Below, one piece after another: positions 1-11,160 of a stretch of DNA of 12,219 nucleotides (its first letter is position 1; each line of letters opens with the position of its first letter). A program made the position numbers and the translations under genes. The stretch comes from Saccoglossus kowalevskii (lineage: Eukaryota > Hemichordata > Enteropneusta > Harrimaniidae), in contig NW_003110790.1 of assembly GCF_000003605.2 (NCBI RefSeq), positions 1 to 12,219 on the forward strand, read 5' to 3'. Below the pieces are notes generated by a model that saw nothing but the letters and a program-made list of their open reading frames with translations, did not search any database and was not told where the DNA came from.

Positions 1-186
1 GTACATTTTTCAATGTGATCTCTTATGGCTAAAAACTAGCTGCAGACAACCCAAAGGAAGAACAAGTGTGTGAAAGAAAACAGAGGTGAAACTACAAGGG
101 CAGGATTTCAGGTCATCTGAACAGGAACAAATAATTACATAAATGACATGCAATATATTCACGCAGATAGATGTGCATTAATGTAA
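1..186. other. Unique left flank, non-coding
   Basis: AT-rich single-copy-looking sequence with no open frame of note, no recognisable RNA gene and no mobile-element signature that I can name. It has short A-rich and GA-rich stretches (for example GTGTGTGAAAGAAAACAGAG near 65-85) typical of vertebrate intergenic or intronic DNA, but that is an impression and not an identification. The last bases before the array (CATTAATGTAAGAC, about 176-189) loosely resemble the repeat's CATTGTAACAG segment, so the true array edge may lie a little further left as a decayed unit. It gives an anchor for mapping the locus. Confidence 0.7.
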
Positions 187-190
187 GACT

Positions 191-260
191 TCCATCTTCC
201 CAGCATGCCATTCTTGGCTGCCAAGTGTACAGTACAGTCATTGTAACAGGGTGCTGTATG
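191..260. repeat. First, edge-diverged repeat unit (U1)
   Basis: This is the leftmost unit that aligns over its full length. It starts TCCATCTT instead of ACCATCTT and carries CCAAGTGTAC where nearly all others have CCAAATGCAC. The AAGTGTAC form is not seen again in the window, although AAATGTAC appears near the other end (10115-10671). Private changes in a terminal unit fit the usual expectation that array edges escape homogenisation by unequal exchange. Confidence 0.9.
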
Positions 261-563
261 ACCATCTTCCCAGCATGCCATTCTTGACTGCCAAATGCAC
301 AGTACTATCATTGTAACAGGGTGCTGTATGACCATCTTCCCAGCATGCCATTCTTGGCTGCCAAATGCACAGTACAGTCATTGTAACAGGGTGCTGTATG
401 ACCATCTTCCCAGCATGCCATTCTTGACTGCCAAATGCACAGTACTATCATTGTAACAGGGTGCTGTATGACCATCTTCCCAGCATGCCATTCTTGGCTG
501 CCAAATGCACAGTACAGTCATTGTAACAGGGTGCTGTATGACCATCTTCCCAGCATGCCATTC

Positions 564-574
564 TTGGCTGCCAA
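564..574. other. Unit-internal palindrome TTGGC-T-GCCAA (example in U6)
   Basis: Unit positions 24-34 read TTGGCTGCCAA, two inverted TTGGC half-sites with a 1-bp spacer. It is present in every unit with G at position 27 and broken to TTGACTGCCAA in about 37 units. TTGGC is the half-site of nuclear factor I, but the classical NFI palindrome has a 5-bp spacer, so only half-site similarity can be claimed. Shown at one example unit; it recurs at the unit period. Confidence 0.5.
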
Positions 575-586
575 ATGCACAGTACA

Positions 587-612
587 GTCATTGTAACAGG
601 GTGCTGTATGAC
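587..612. other. Unit-internal hairpin potential spanning the unit junction (example U6/U7)
   Basis: Unit positions 47-51 GTCAT pair with ATGAC at 68-70 plus the first two bases of the next unit, and nested inside ACAG (56-59) pairs with CTGT (64-67) around a GGTG loop. The result is a nine-pair stem with a 4-nt one-sided bulge (TGTA, 52-55). The frequent position-53 G/A change falls in the bulge and leaves the pairing intact, whereas GTGATG units lose one pair and GTAGGACC units lose another. Repeats at nearly every unit. Folding is inferred by eye. Confidence 0.5.
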
Positions 613-750
613 CATCTTCCCAGCATGCCATTCTTGACTGCCAAATGCACAGTACAGTCATTATAACAGGGTGCTGTATGACCATCTTCCCAGCATGCCA
701 TTCTTGACTGCCAAATGCACAGTACAGTCATTGTAACAGGGTGCTGTATG

Positions 751-820
751 ACCATCTTCCCAGCATGCCATTCTTGGCTGCCAAATGCGCAGTACTGTCA
801 TTGTAACAGGGTGATGTATG
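751..820. repeat. Rare-variant unit U9 with a CpG (AAATGCGC) and GTGATG
   Basis: This unit combines AAATGCGC, the ACTGT form at positions 45-49 and GTGATG at position 64. The same three-marker combination recurs only at U137 (9695), U156 (11021) and U165 (11649), which additionally have CTGCTAAAT. It is one of about seven units in the window that contain any CpG. Confidence 0.85.
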
Positions 821-1013
821 ACCATCTTCCCAGCATGCCATTCTTGGCTGCCAAATGCACAGTACAGTCATTATAACAGGGTGCTGTATGACCATCTTCC
901 CAGCATGCCATTCTTGACTGCCAAATGCACAGTACAGTCATTATAACAGGGTGCTGTATGACCATCTTCCCAGCATGCCATTCTTGGCTGCCAAATGCAC
1001 AGTACAGTCATTG

Positions 1014-1476
1014 TAACAGGGTGCTGTATGACCATCTTCCCAGCATGCCATTCTTGGCTGCCAAATGCACAGTACTGTCATTATAACAGGGTGCTGTATG
1101 ACCATCTTCCCAGCATGCCATTCTTGACTGCCAAATGCACAGTACAGTCATTATAACAGGGTGCTGTATGACCATCTTCCCAGCATGCCATTCTTGGCTG
1201 CCAAATGCACAGTACTGTCATTATAACAGGGTGCTGTATGACCATCTTCCCAGCATGCCATTCTTGGCTGCCAAATGCACAGTACTGTCATTATAACAGG
1301 GTGCTGTATGACCATCTTCCCAGCATGCCATTCTTGACTGCCAAATGCACAGTACAGTCATTATAACAGGGTGCTGTATGACCATCTTCCCAGCATGCCA
1401 TTCTTGGCTGCCAAATGCACAGTACTGTCATTATAACAGGGTGCTGTATGACCATCTTCCCAGCATGCCATTCTTG
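1014..1476. repeat. 210-bp (three-unit) local higher-order duplication
   Basis: The order of variant types from U13 to U18 is palindrome-type/A-type/palindrome-type repeated twice. By hand alignment, 1014-1266 is identical to 1224-1476 (253 bp, offset 210 bp). The match ends at position 53 on the left (U12 G versus U15 A) and at position 27 on the right (U16 G versus U19 A). This is the smallest higher-order register seen in the window. Confidence 0.8.
1069..1078. other. Perfect 10-bp palindrome ACAGTACTGT (example in U13)
   Basis: In about 28 units position 46 is T, giving the self-complementary ACAGTACTGT at unit positions 39-48. In the majority form the same site reads ACAGTACAGT, a direct repeat of ACAGT. 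The two states are spread through the array, with a dense left cluster (1031-1450) and a dense right cluster (9275-12066). Confidence 0.7.
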
Positions 1477-1870
1477 ACTGCCAAATGCACAGTACAGTCA
1501 TTATAACAGGGTGCTGTATGACCATCTTCCCAGCATGCCATTCTTGGCTGCCAAATGCACAGTACAGTCATTGTAACAGGGTGCTGTATGACCATCTTCC
1601 CAGCATGCCATTCTTGGCTGCCAAATGCACAGTACAGTCATTGTAACAGGGTGCTGTATGACCATCTTCCCAGCATGCCATTCTTGACTGCCAAATGCAC
1701 AGTACTATCATTGTAACAGGGTGCTGTATGACCATCTTCCCAGCATGCCATTCTTGACTGCCAAATATACAGTACAGTCATTATAACAGGGTGCTGTATG
1801 ACCATCTTCCCAGCATGCCATTCTTGGCTGCCAAATGCACAGTACAGTCATTGTAACAGGGTGCTGTATG

Positions 1871-1936
1871 ACCATCTCCCAGCATGCCATCTTGACTGCC
1901 AAATGCACAGTAGTCATTATAACAGAGTGCTGTATG
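1871..1936. repeat. Shortest unit, 66 bp (U25)
   Basis: It carries three separate deletions relative to the consensus: one T in CTTCCC (giving ATCTCCCAG), one T in CCATTCTT (giving CCATCTT), and the 2-bp AGTACAGTC to AGTAGTC deletion, plus a private ACAGAGTG. It is the first member of the 68-bp-type lineage in the array and marks the start of domain B. Confidence 0.9.
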
Positions 1937-3125
1937 ACCATCTTCCCAGCATGCCATTCTTGGCTGCCAAATGCACAGTACAGTCATTGTAACAGGGTGC
2001 TGTATGACCATCTTTCCAGCATGCCATTCTTGACTGCCAAATGCACAGTACTGTCATTGTAACAGGGTGCTGTATGACCATCTTTCCAGCATGCCATTCT
2101 TGGCTGCCAAATGCACAGTACTGTCATTGTAACAGGGTGCTGTATGACCATCTTCCCAGCATGCCATTCTTGGCTGCCAAATGCACAGTACAGTCATTGT
2201 AACAGGGTGCTGTATGACCATCTTCCCAGCATGCCATTCTTGACTGCCAAATGCACAGTAGTCATTATAACAGGGTGCTGTATGACCATCTTCCCAGCAT
2301 GCCATTCTTGGCTGCCAAATGCACAGTACAGTCATTGTAACAGGGTGCTGTATGACCATCTTCCCAGCACACCATTCTTGGCTGCCAAATATACAGTACA
2401 GTCATTGTAACAGGGTGCTGTATGACTATCTTCCCAGCATGCCATTCTTGGCTGCCAAATGCACAGTACAGTCATTGTAACAGGGTGCTGTATGACCATC
2501 TTCCCAGCATGCCATTCTTGGCTGCCAAATGCACAGTACAGTCATTGTAACAGGGTGCTGTATGACCATCTTCCCAGCATGCCATTCTTGACTGCCAAAT
2601 GCACAGTAGTCATTATAACAGGGTGCTGTATGACCATCTTTCCAGCATGCCATTCTTGGCTGCCAAATGCACAGTACAGTCATTATAACAGGGTGCTGTA
2701 TGACCATCTTTCCAGCATGCCATTCTTGGCTGCCAAATGCACAGTACAGTCATTGTAACAGGGTGCTGTATGACCATCTTCCCAGCATGCCATTCTTGGC
2801 TGCCAAATGCACAGTACAGTCATTGTAACAGGGTGCTGTATGACCATCTTCCCAGCATGCCATTCTTGGCTGCCAAATGCACAGTACAGTCATTGTAACA
2901 GGGTGCTGTATGACCATCTTCCCAGCATGCCATTCTTGGCTGCCAAATGCACAGTACAGTCATTGTAACAGGGTGCTGTATGACTATCTTCCCAGCATGC
3001 CATTCTTGGCTGCCAAATATACAGTACAGTCATTGTAACAGGGTGCTGTATGACTATCTTCCCAGCATGCCATTCTTGGCTGCCAAATGCACAGTACTGT
3101 CATTATAACAGGGTGCTGTATGACC

Positions 3126-4190
3126 ATCTTCCCAGCATGCCATTCTTGGCTGCCAAATGCACAGTACAGTCATTATAACAGGGTGCTGTATGACCATCTT
3201 CCCAGCATGCCATTCTTGGCTGCCAAATGCACAGTACTATCATTGTAACAGGGTGCTGTATGACCATCTTCCCAGCATGCCATTCTTGACTGCCAAATGC
3301 ACAGTAGTCATTATAACAGGGTGCTGTATGACCATCTTCCCAGCATGCCATTCTTGGCTGCCAAATGCACAGTACAGTCATTGTAACAGGGTGCTGTATG
3401 ACCATCTTCCCAGCATGCCATTCTTGACTGCCAAATGCACAGTAGTCATTATAACAGGGTGCTGTATGACCATCTTCCCAGCATGCCATTCTTGGCTGCC
3501 AAATGCACAGTACAGTCATTGTAACAGGGTGCTGTATGACCATCTTCCCAGCATGCCATTCTTGGCTGCCAAATATACAGTACAGTCATTGTAACAGGGT
3601 GCTGTATGACTATCTTCCCAGCATGCCATTCTTGGCTGCCAAATGCACAGTACAGTCATTGTAACAGGGTGCTGTATGACCATCTTCCCAGCATGCCATT
3701 CTTGGCTGCCAAATGCACAGTACAGTCATTGTAACAGGGTGCTGTATGACTATCTTCCCAGCATGCCATTCTTGGCTGCCAAATGCACAGTACAGTCATT
3801 ATAACAGGGTGCTGTATGACCATCTTCCCAGCATGCCATTCTTGGCTGCCAAATGCACAGTACTATCATTGTAACAGGGTGCTGTATGACCATCTTCCCA
3901 GCATGCCATTCTTGACTGCCAAATGCACAGTAGTCATTATAACAGGGTGCTGTATGACCATCTTCCCAGCATGCCATTCTTGGCTGCCAAATGCACAGTA
4001 CAGTCATTGTAACAGGGTGCTGTATGACCATCTTCCCAGCATGCCATTCTTGACTGCCAAATGCACAGTAGTCATTATAACAGGGTGCTGTATGACCATC
4101 TTCCCAGCATGCCATTCTTGGCTGCCAAATGCACAGTACAGTCATTGTAACAGGGTGCTGTATGACCATCTTCCCAGCATGCCATTCTTG
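3126..4190. repeat. 626-bp nine-unit higher-order repeat, two copies
   Basis: 3126-3564 matches 3752-4190 exactly by hand alignment (439 bp, offset 626 bp, equal to seven 70-bp plus two 68-bp units). The shared run holds the ordered types ACTATC, short, consensus, short, consensus. It ends on the left at a C/T difference at unit position 3 (3125 versus 3751) and on the right where U49 keeps TTGGCTG and U58 has TTGACTG. The order of variants, not single variants, supports segmental duplication. Confidence 0.85.
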
Positions 4191-4232
4191 ACTGCCAAAT
4201 GCACAGTAGTCATTATAACAGGGTGCTGTATG

Positions 4233-6964
4233 ACCATCTTCCCAGCATGCCATTCTTGACTGCCAAATGCACAGTACAGTCATTGTAACAGGGTGCTGTA
4301 TGACCATCTTCCCAGCATGCCATTCTTGACTGCCAAATATACAGTACAGTCATTGTAACAGGGTGCTGTATGACCATCTTTCCAGCATGCCATTCTTGGC
4401 TGCCAAATGCACAGTACTGTCATTGTAACAGGGTGCTGTATGACCATCTTCCCAGCATGCCATTCTTGGCTGCCAAATGCACAGTACAGTTATTGTAACA
4501 GGGTGCTGTATGACCATCTTTCCAGCATGCCATTCTTGGCTGCCAAATGCACAGTACTGTCATTGTAACAGGGTGCTGTATGACCATCTTTCCAGCATGC
4601 CATTCTTGGCTGCCAAATGCACAGTACAGTCATTGTAACAGGGTGCTGTATGACCATCTTTCCAGCATGCCATTCTTGGCTGCCAAATGCACAGTACAGT
4701 CATTGTAACAGGGTGCTGTATGACCATCTTCCCAGCATGCCATTCTTGGCTGCCAAATGCACAGTACAGTCATTGTAACAGGGTGCTGTATGACCATCTT
4801 CCCAGCATGCCATTCTTGACTGCCAAATGCACAGTACAGTCATTGTAACAGGGTGCTGTGTGACTATCTTCCCAGCATGCCATTCTTGGCTGCCAAATGC
4901 ACAGTACAGTCATTGTAACAGGGTGCTGTATGACCATCTTCCCAGCATGCCATTCTTGGCTGCCAAATGCACAGTACAGTCATTGTAACAGGGTGCTGTA
5001 TGACCATCTTCCCAGCATGCCATTCTTGGCTGCCAAATGCACAGTACAGTCATTGTAACAGGGTGCTGTATGACCATCTTCCCAGCATGCCATTCTTGGC
5101 TGCCAAATGCACAGTACAGTCATTATAACAGGGTGCTGTATGACCATCTTCCCAGCATGCCATTCTTGGCTGCCAAATGCACAGTACTGTCATTGTAACA
5201 GGGTGCTGTATGACCATCTTCCCAGCATGCCATTCTTGGCTGCCAAATGCACAGTACAGTCATTGTAACAGGGTGCTGTATGACCATCTTCCCAGCATGC
5301 CATTCTTGGCTGCCAAATGCACAGTACAGTCATTGTAACAGGGTGCTGTATGACCATCTTCCCAGCATGCCATTCTTGGCTGCCAAATGCACAGTACAGT
5401 CATTGTAACAGGGTGCTGTATGACCATCTTCCCAGCATGCCATTCTTGACTGCCAAATGCACAGTACAGTCATTGTAACAGGGTGCTGTATGACCATCTT
5501 CCCAGCATGCCATTCTTGACTGCCAAATATACAGTACAGTCATTGTAACAGGGTGCTGTATGACCATCTTTCCAGCATGCCATTCTTGGCTGCCAAATGC
5601 ACAGTACAGTCATTGTAACAGGGTGCTGTATGACCATCTTTCCAGCATGCCATTCTTGACTGCCAAATGCACAGTACAGTCATTATAACAGGGTGCTGTA
5701 TGACCATCTTTCCAGCATGCCATTCTTGGCTGCCAAATGCACAGTACAGTCATTGTAACAGGGTGCTGTATGACCATCTTCCCAGCATGCCATTCTTGGC
5801 TGCCAAATGCACAGTACAGTCATTGTAACAGGGTGCTGTATGACCATCTTCCCAGCATGCCATTCTTGGCTGCCAAATGCACAGTACAGTCATTATAACA
5901 GGGTGCTGTATGACCATCTTCCCAGCATGCCATTCTTGGCTGCCAAATGCACAGTACTGTCATTATAACAGGGTGCTGTATGACCATCTTTCCAGCATGC
6001 CATTCTTGACTGCCAAATGCACAGTACAGTCATTGTAACAGGGTGCTGTATGACCATCTTTCCAGCATGCCATTCTTGGCTGCCAAATGCACAGTACAGT
6101 CATTGTAACAGGGTGCTGTATGACCATCTTCCCAGCATGCCATTCTTGGCTGCCAAATGCACCAAGTACTATCATTGTAACAGGGTGCTGTATGACCATC
6201 TTCCCAGCATGCCATTCTTGGCTGCCAAATGCACAGTACAGTCATTGTAACAGGGTGCTGTATGACTATCTTCCCAGCATGCCATTCTTGGCTGCCAAAT
6301 GCACAGTACTATCATTGTAACAGGGTGCTGTATGACCATCTTCCCAGCATGCCATTCTTGGCTGCCAAATGCACAGTACTATCATTGTAACAGGGTGCTG
6401 TATGACCATCTTCCCAGCATGCCATTCTTGGCTGCCAAATGCACAGTACAGTCATTGTAACAGGGTGCTGTATGACCATCTTCCCAGCATGCCATTCTTG
6501 GCTGCCAAATGCACAGTACAGTCATTGTAACAGGGTGCTGTATGACCATCTTCCCAGCATGCCATTTTTGGCTGCCAAATGCACAGTACAGTCATTGTAA
6601 CAGGGTGCTGTATGACCATCTTCCCAGCATGCCATTCTTGGCTGCCAAATGCACAGTACAGTCATTATAACAGGGTGCTGTATGACCATCTTCCCAGCAT
6701 GCCATTCTTGGCTGCCAAATGCACAGTACAGTCATTGTAACAGGGTGCTGTATGACCATCTTCCCAGCATGCCATTCTTGGCTGCCAAATGCACAGTACA
6801 GTCATTGTAACAGGGTGCTGTATGACCATCTTCCCAGCATGCCATTCTTGGCTGCCAAATGCACAGTACAGTCATTGTAACAGGGTGCTGTATGACCATC
6901 TTCCCAGCATGCCATTCTTGGCTGCCAAATGCACAGTACAGTCATTGTAACAGGGTGCTGTATG
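4233..6964. repeat. Array domain C (U59-U97), most homogeneous part
   Basis: This part is mostly consensus-type 70-bp units with short runs of the position-9 T form (CTTTCCAG) at 4373-4722, 5563-5772 and 5983-6122. It has no 68-bp units. The U59-U60 pair (TTGACTG, then TTGACTG plus AAATATAC, followed by a CTTTCCAG unit) recurs at U76-U77, 1190 bp (17 units) away, suggesting an older and partly erased higher-order copy. Private changes include GTTATT at U62 and GTGTGAC at the end of U67. The first CATTTTTG unit of the window is U92 (6545). Confidence 0.8.
6123..6194. repeat. Longest unit, 72 bp (U86)
   Basis: The only unit with an insertion: GCACCAAGTACTATC where others of its type have GCACAGTACTATC, a net gain of 2 bp. 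It sits at the start of a small cluster of ACTATC units (U86, U88, U89), so the insertion probably arose on that background. Because it is unique it makes a good register marker for long-read comparison. Confidence 0.9.
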
Positions 6965-9484
6965 ACTATCTTCCCAGCATGCCATTCTTGACTGCCAAAT
7001 GCACAGTACAGTCATTATAACAGGGTGCTGTATGACCATCTTCCCAGCATGCCATTCTTGACTGCCAAATGCACAGTACAGTCATTATAACAGGGTGCTG
7101 TATGACCATCTTCCCAGCATGCCATTCTTGGCTGCCAAATGCACAGTACAGTCATTGTAACAGGGTGCTGTATGACCATCTTCCCAGCATGCCATTCTTG
7201 ACTGCCAAATGCACAGTACTGTCATTATAACAGGGTGCTGTATGACCATCTTCCCAGCATGCCATTCTTGACTGCCAAATGCACAGTACAGTCATTATAA
7301 CAGGGTGCTGTATGACCATCTTCCCAGCATGCCATTCTTGGCTGCCAAATGCACAGTACAGTCATTGTAACAGGGTGCTGTATGACCATCTTCCCAGCAT
7401 GCCATTCTTGGCTGCCAAATGCACAGTACAGTCATTATAACAGGGTGCTGTATGACCATCTTCCCAGCATGCCATTCTTGGCTGCCAAATGCACAGTACA
7501 GTCATTGTAACAGGGTGCTGTATGACCATCTTCCCAGCATGCCATTCTTGGCTGCCAAATGCACAGTACAGTCATTGTAACAGGGTGCTGTATGACCATC
7601 TTCCCAGCATGCCATTCTTGGCTGCCAAATGCACAGTACAGTCATTGTAACAGGGTGCGGTATGACCATCTTCCCAGCATGCCATTCTTGGCTGCCAAAT
7701 GCACAGTACAGTCATTGTAACAGGGTGCGGTATGACCATCTTTCCAGCATGCCATTCTTGACTGCCAAATGCACAGTACAGTCATTGTAACAGGGTGCTG
7801 TATGACCATCTTCCCAGCATGCCATTCTTGGCTGCCAAATGCACAGTACAGTCATTGTAACAGGGTGCTGTATGACTATCTTCCCAGCATGCCATTCTTG
7901 GCTGCCAAATGCACAGTACAGTCATTGTAACAGGGTGCTGTATGACCATCTTCCCAGCATGCCATTTTTGGCTGCCAAATGCACAGTACAGTCATTGTAA
8001 CAGGGTGCTGTATGACCATCTTTCCAGCATGCCATTCTTGGCTGCCAAATGCACAGTACAGTCATTGTAACAGGGTGCTGTATGACCATCTTCCCAGCAT
8101 GCCATTCTTGACTGCCAAATATACAGTACAGTCATTGTAACAGGGTGCTGTAGGACCATCTTCCCAGCATGCCATTTTTGGCTGCCAAATGCACAGTACA
8201 GTCATTGTAACAGGGTGCTGTATGACCATCTTCCCAGCATGCCATTTTTGGCTGCCAAATGCACAGTACAGTCATTGTAACAGGGTGCTGTATGACCATC
8301 TTCCCAGCATGCCATTCTTGGCTGCCAAATGCACAGTACAGTCATTGTAACAGGGTGCTGTATGACTATCTTCCCAGCATGCCATTCTTGGCTGCCAAAT
8401 GCACAGTACAGTCATTGTAACAGGGTGCTGTATGACCATCTTCCCAGCATGCCATTTTTGGCTGCCAAATGCACAGTACAGTCATTGTAACAGGGTGCTG
8501 TATGACCATCTTTCCAGCATGCCATTCTTGGCTGCCAAATGCACAGTACAGTCATTGTAACAGGGTGCTGTATGACCATCTTCCCAGCATGCCATTCTTG
8601 ACTGCCAAATATACAGTACAGTCATTGTAACAGGGTGCTGTAGGACCATCTTCCCAGCATGCCATTTTTGGCTGCCAAATGCACAGTACAGTCATTGTAA
8701 CAGGGTGCTGTATGACCATCTTCCCAGCATGCCATTCTTGGCTGCCAAATGCACAGTACTATCATTGTAACAGGGTGCTGTATGACCATCTTCCCAGCAT
8801 GCCATTCTTGGCTGCCAAATGCACAGTACAGTCATTGTAACAGGGTGCTGTATGACTATCTTCCCAGCATGCCATTCTTGACTGCCAAATGCACAGTACA
8901 GTCATTGTAACAGGGTGCTGTATGACCATCTTCCCAGCATGCCATTCTTGGCTGCCAAATGCACAGTACTATCATTGTAACAGGGTGCTGTATGACCATC
9001 TTCCCAGCATGCCATTCTTGGCTGCCAAATGCACAGTACAGTCATTGTAACAGGGTGCTGTATGACCATCTTCCCAGCATGCCATTCTTGGCTGCCAAAT
9101 GCACAGTACAGTCATTGTAACAGGGTGCTGTATGACCATCTTCCCAGCATGCCATTTTTGACTGCCAAATGCACAGTACAGTCATTGTAACAGGGTGCTG
9201 TATGACCATCTTCCCAGCATGCCATTCTTGGCTGCCAAATGCACAGTACAGTCATTGTAACAGGGTGCTGTATGACCATCTTCCCAGCATGCCATTCTTG
9301 GCTGCCAAATGCACAGTACTGTCATTGTAACAGGGTGCTGTATGACCATCTTCCCAGCATGCCATTCTTGGCTGCCAAATGCACAGTACAGTCATTGTAA
9401 CAGGGTGCTGTATGACCATCTTCCCAGCATGCCATTCTTGGCTGCCAAATGCACAGTACTGTCATTGTAACAGGGTGCTGTATG
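6965..9484. repeat. Array domain D (U98-U133) with CATTTTTG units
   Basis: All units are 70 bp. The position-23 T form (GCCATTTTTGG) is frequent here (U112, U115, U116, U119, U122, U129), having appeared only once before, at U92. Two neighbouring units (U107, U108) carry GTGCGG, which creates a CpG. U114 and U121 share AAATATAC plus a GTAGGACC junction. The position-53 A form is confined to the left edge of this domain (U98-U104). Confidence 0.8.
7762..8736. repeat. 490-bp seven-unit higher-order repeat, two adjacent copies
   Basis: 7762-8246 is identical to 8252-8736 by hand alignment (485 bp, offset 490 bp). The ordered markers are consensus, TGACTATC unit, CATTTTTG unit, CTTTCCAG unit, AAATATAC unit ending GTAGGACC, CATTTTTG unit. 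The private GTAGGACC change at 8153 and 8643 makes a chance match very unlikely. The match is bounded on the left by position 27 (A at 7761, G at 8251) and on the right by position 23 (T at 8247, C at 8737). Exact identity suggests a recent event. Confidence 0.9.
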
Positions 9485-11160
9485 ACCATCTTCCCAGCAT
9501 GCCATTCTTGGCTGCCAAATGCACAGTAAAGTCATTGTAACAGGGTGATGTATGACCATCTTCCCAGCATGCCATTCTTGGCTGCCAAATGCACAGTAAA
9601 GTCATTGTAACAGGGTGTTGTATGACTATCTTCCCAGCATGCCATTCTTGGCTGCCAAATGCACAGTACTGTCATTGTAACAGGGTGCTGTATGACCATC
9701 TTCCCAGCATGCCATTCTTGGCTGCTAAATGCGCAGTACTGTCATTGTAACAGGGTGATGTATGACCATCTTCCCAGCATGCCATTCTTGGCTGCCAAAT
9801 GCACAGTACAGTCTTTGTAACAGGGTGCTGTATGACCATCTTTCCAGCATGCCATTCTTGGCTGCCAAATGCACAGTACAGTCATTGTAACAGGGTGCTG
9901 TATGACCATCTTCCCAGCATGCCATTCTTGGCTGCCAAATGCACAGTACTGTCATTATAACAGGGTGCTGTATGACTATCTTCCCAGCATGCCATTCTTG
10001 GCTGCCAAATGCACAGTACTGTCATTGTAACAGGGTGCTGTATGACCATCTTCCCAGCATGCCATTCTTGGCTGCCAAATGCACAGTACAGTCATTGTAA
10101 CAGGGTGCTGTATGACCATCTTTCCAGCATGCCATTCTTGGCTGCCAAATGTACAGCACAGTCATTGTAACAGGATGCTGTATGACCATCTTCCCAGCAT
10201 GCCATTCTTGGCTGCCAAATGCACAGTAAAGTCATTGTAACAGGGTGCTGTATGACCATCTTCCCAGCATGCCATTTTTGGCTGCCAAATGCACAGTACA
10301 GTCATTGTAACAGGGTGCTGTATGACCATCTTCCCAGCATGCCATTCTTGGCTGCCAAATGCGCAGTACTGTCATTGTAACAGGGTGCTGTATGACCATC
10401 TTTCCAGCATGCCATTTTTGGCTGCCAAATGCACAGTACAGTCATTGTAACAGGGTGCTGTATGACTATCTTCCCAGCATGCCATTCTTGGCTGCCAAAT
10501 GTACAGTAGTCATTGTAACAGGGTGCTGTATGACCATCTTCCCAGCATGCCATTTTTGGCTGCCAAATGCACAGTACAGTCATTGTAGCAGGGTGCTGTA
10601 TGACTATCTTCCCAGCATGCCATTCTTGGCTGCCAAATGTACAGTAGTCATTGTAACAGGGTGCTGTATGACCATCTTCCCAGCATGCCATTCTTGACTG
10701 CCAAATGCACAGTACAGTCATTGTAACAGGGTGCTGTATGACCATCTTCCCAGCATGCCATTCTTGGCTGCCAAATGCACAGTACTGTCATTGTAACAGG
10801 GTGCTGTATGACCATCTTCCCAGCATGCCATTCTTGGCTGCCAAATGCACAGTAAAGTCATTGTAACAGGGTGATGTATGACCATCTTCCCAGCATGCCA
10901 TTCTTGGCTGCCAAATGCACAGTAAAGTCATTGTAACAGGGTGCTGTATGACTATCTTCCCAGCATGCCATTCTTGGCTGCCAAATGCACAGTACTGTCA
11001 TTGTAACAGGGTGCTGTATGACCATCTTCCCAGCATGCCATTCTTGGCTGCTAAATGCGCAGTACTGTCATTGTAACAGGGTGATGTATGACCATCTTCC
11101 CAGCATGCCATTCTTGGCTGCCAAATGCACAGTACAGTCTTTGTAACAGGGTGCTGTATG
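9415..11160. repeat. Displaced six-unit block, two copies 1326 bp apart
   Basis: U133-U138 (9415-9834) and U152-U157 (10741-11160) match with one difference noted (GTGTTG at U135 versus GTGCTG at U154). The ordered markers are ACTGT unit, AGTAAAGTC plus GTGATG, AGTAAAGTC, TGACTATC plus ACTGT, CTGCTAAATGCGC plus GTGATG, and GTCTTTG. The offset of 1326 bp equals seventeen 70-bp and two 68-bp units. This looks like an older copy of the block duplicated again at 11649-11788. Confidence 0.85.

Larger units (their letters stand above)
261..1870. repeat. Array domain A (U2-U24), strict 70-bp lattice
   Basis: Twenty-three consecutive units of exactly 70 bp with no indel. The domain is marked by frequent ATTATAAC (position 53 A) in place of ATTGTAAC, mainly from 611 to 1590. 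Units with TTGACTG (position 27 A) and TTGGCTG alternate in places: U2-U5 alternate GACTG plus ACTATC with GGCTG plus ACAGTC. U23 at 1731 is the first unit with AAATATAC. No position-23 T units and no AGTAAAGTC units occur here, so this part of the array has a variant profile distinct from the right-hand third. Confidence 0.85.
1871..4232. repeat. Array domain B (U25-U58) with interspersed 68-bp units
   Basis: Seven 68-bp units (U30, U35, U45, U47, U54, U56, U58) and the 66-bp U25 are scattered among 70-bp units. All eight share one haplotype: TTGACTG at position 27, the 2-bp AGTAGTC deletion and ATTATAAC. From 3263 they tend to alternate with consensus units, giving 138-bp dimers. U32 (2355) carries CAGCACACC in place of CAGCATGCC, a change otherwise seen only in the terminal unit. 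Several AAATATAC and TGACTATC units also occur here. Confidence 0.85.

Noticed and set aside
1-186. Transposable-element remnant or target-site duplication at the left edge.
   Set aside because: No terminal inverted repeat, poly-A tail or recognisable element sequence, and no matching direct repeat between the left and right flanks in the bases available.
3750-4307. 185-codon minus-strand open frame with a 46-residue repeat, and similar frames at 3103-3543, 10302-10745, 10998-11303 and 11626-11931.
   Set aside because: Made only of satellite units, open on both strands at once, no non-repeat start or end, and explained by 70/68-bp phase effects. A loss of the minus-strand TGA in GTCTTTG units explains some further frames (9725-9955, 11051-11233, 11679-11861).
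7762-8736. Assembly duplication as the cause of the exact 490-bp repeat.
   Set aside because: Not excluded, but not preferred: the copies are bounded by different single-base variants on both sides and similar blocks with other step sizes occur elsewhere, which fits natural unequal exchange. Only long reads can settle it.
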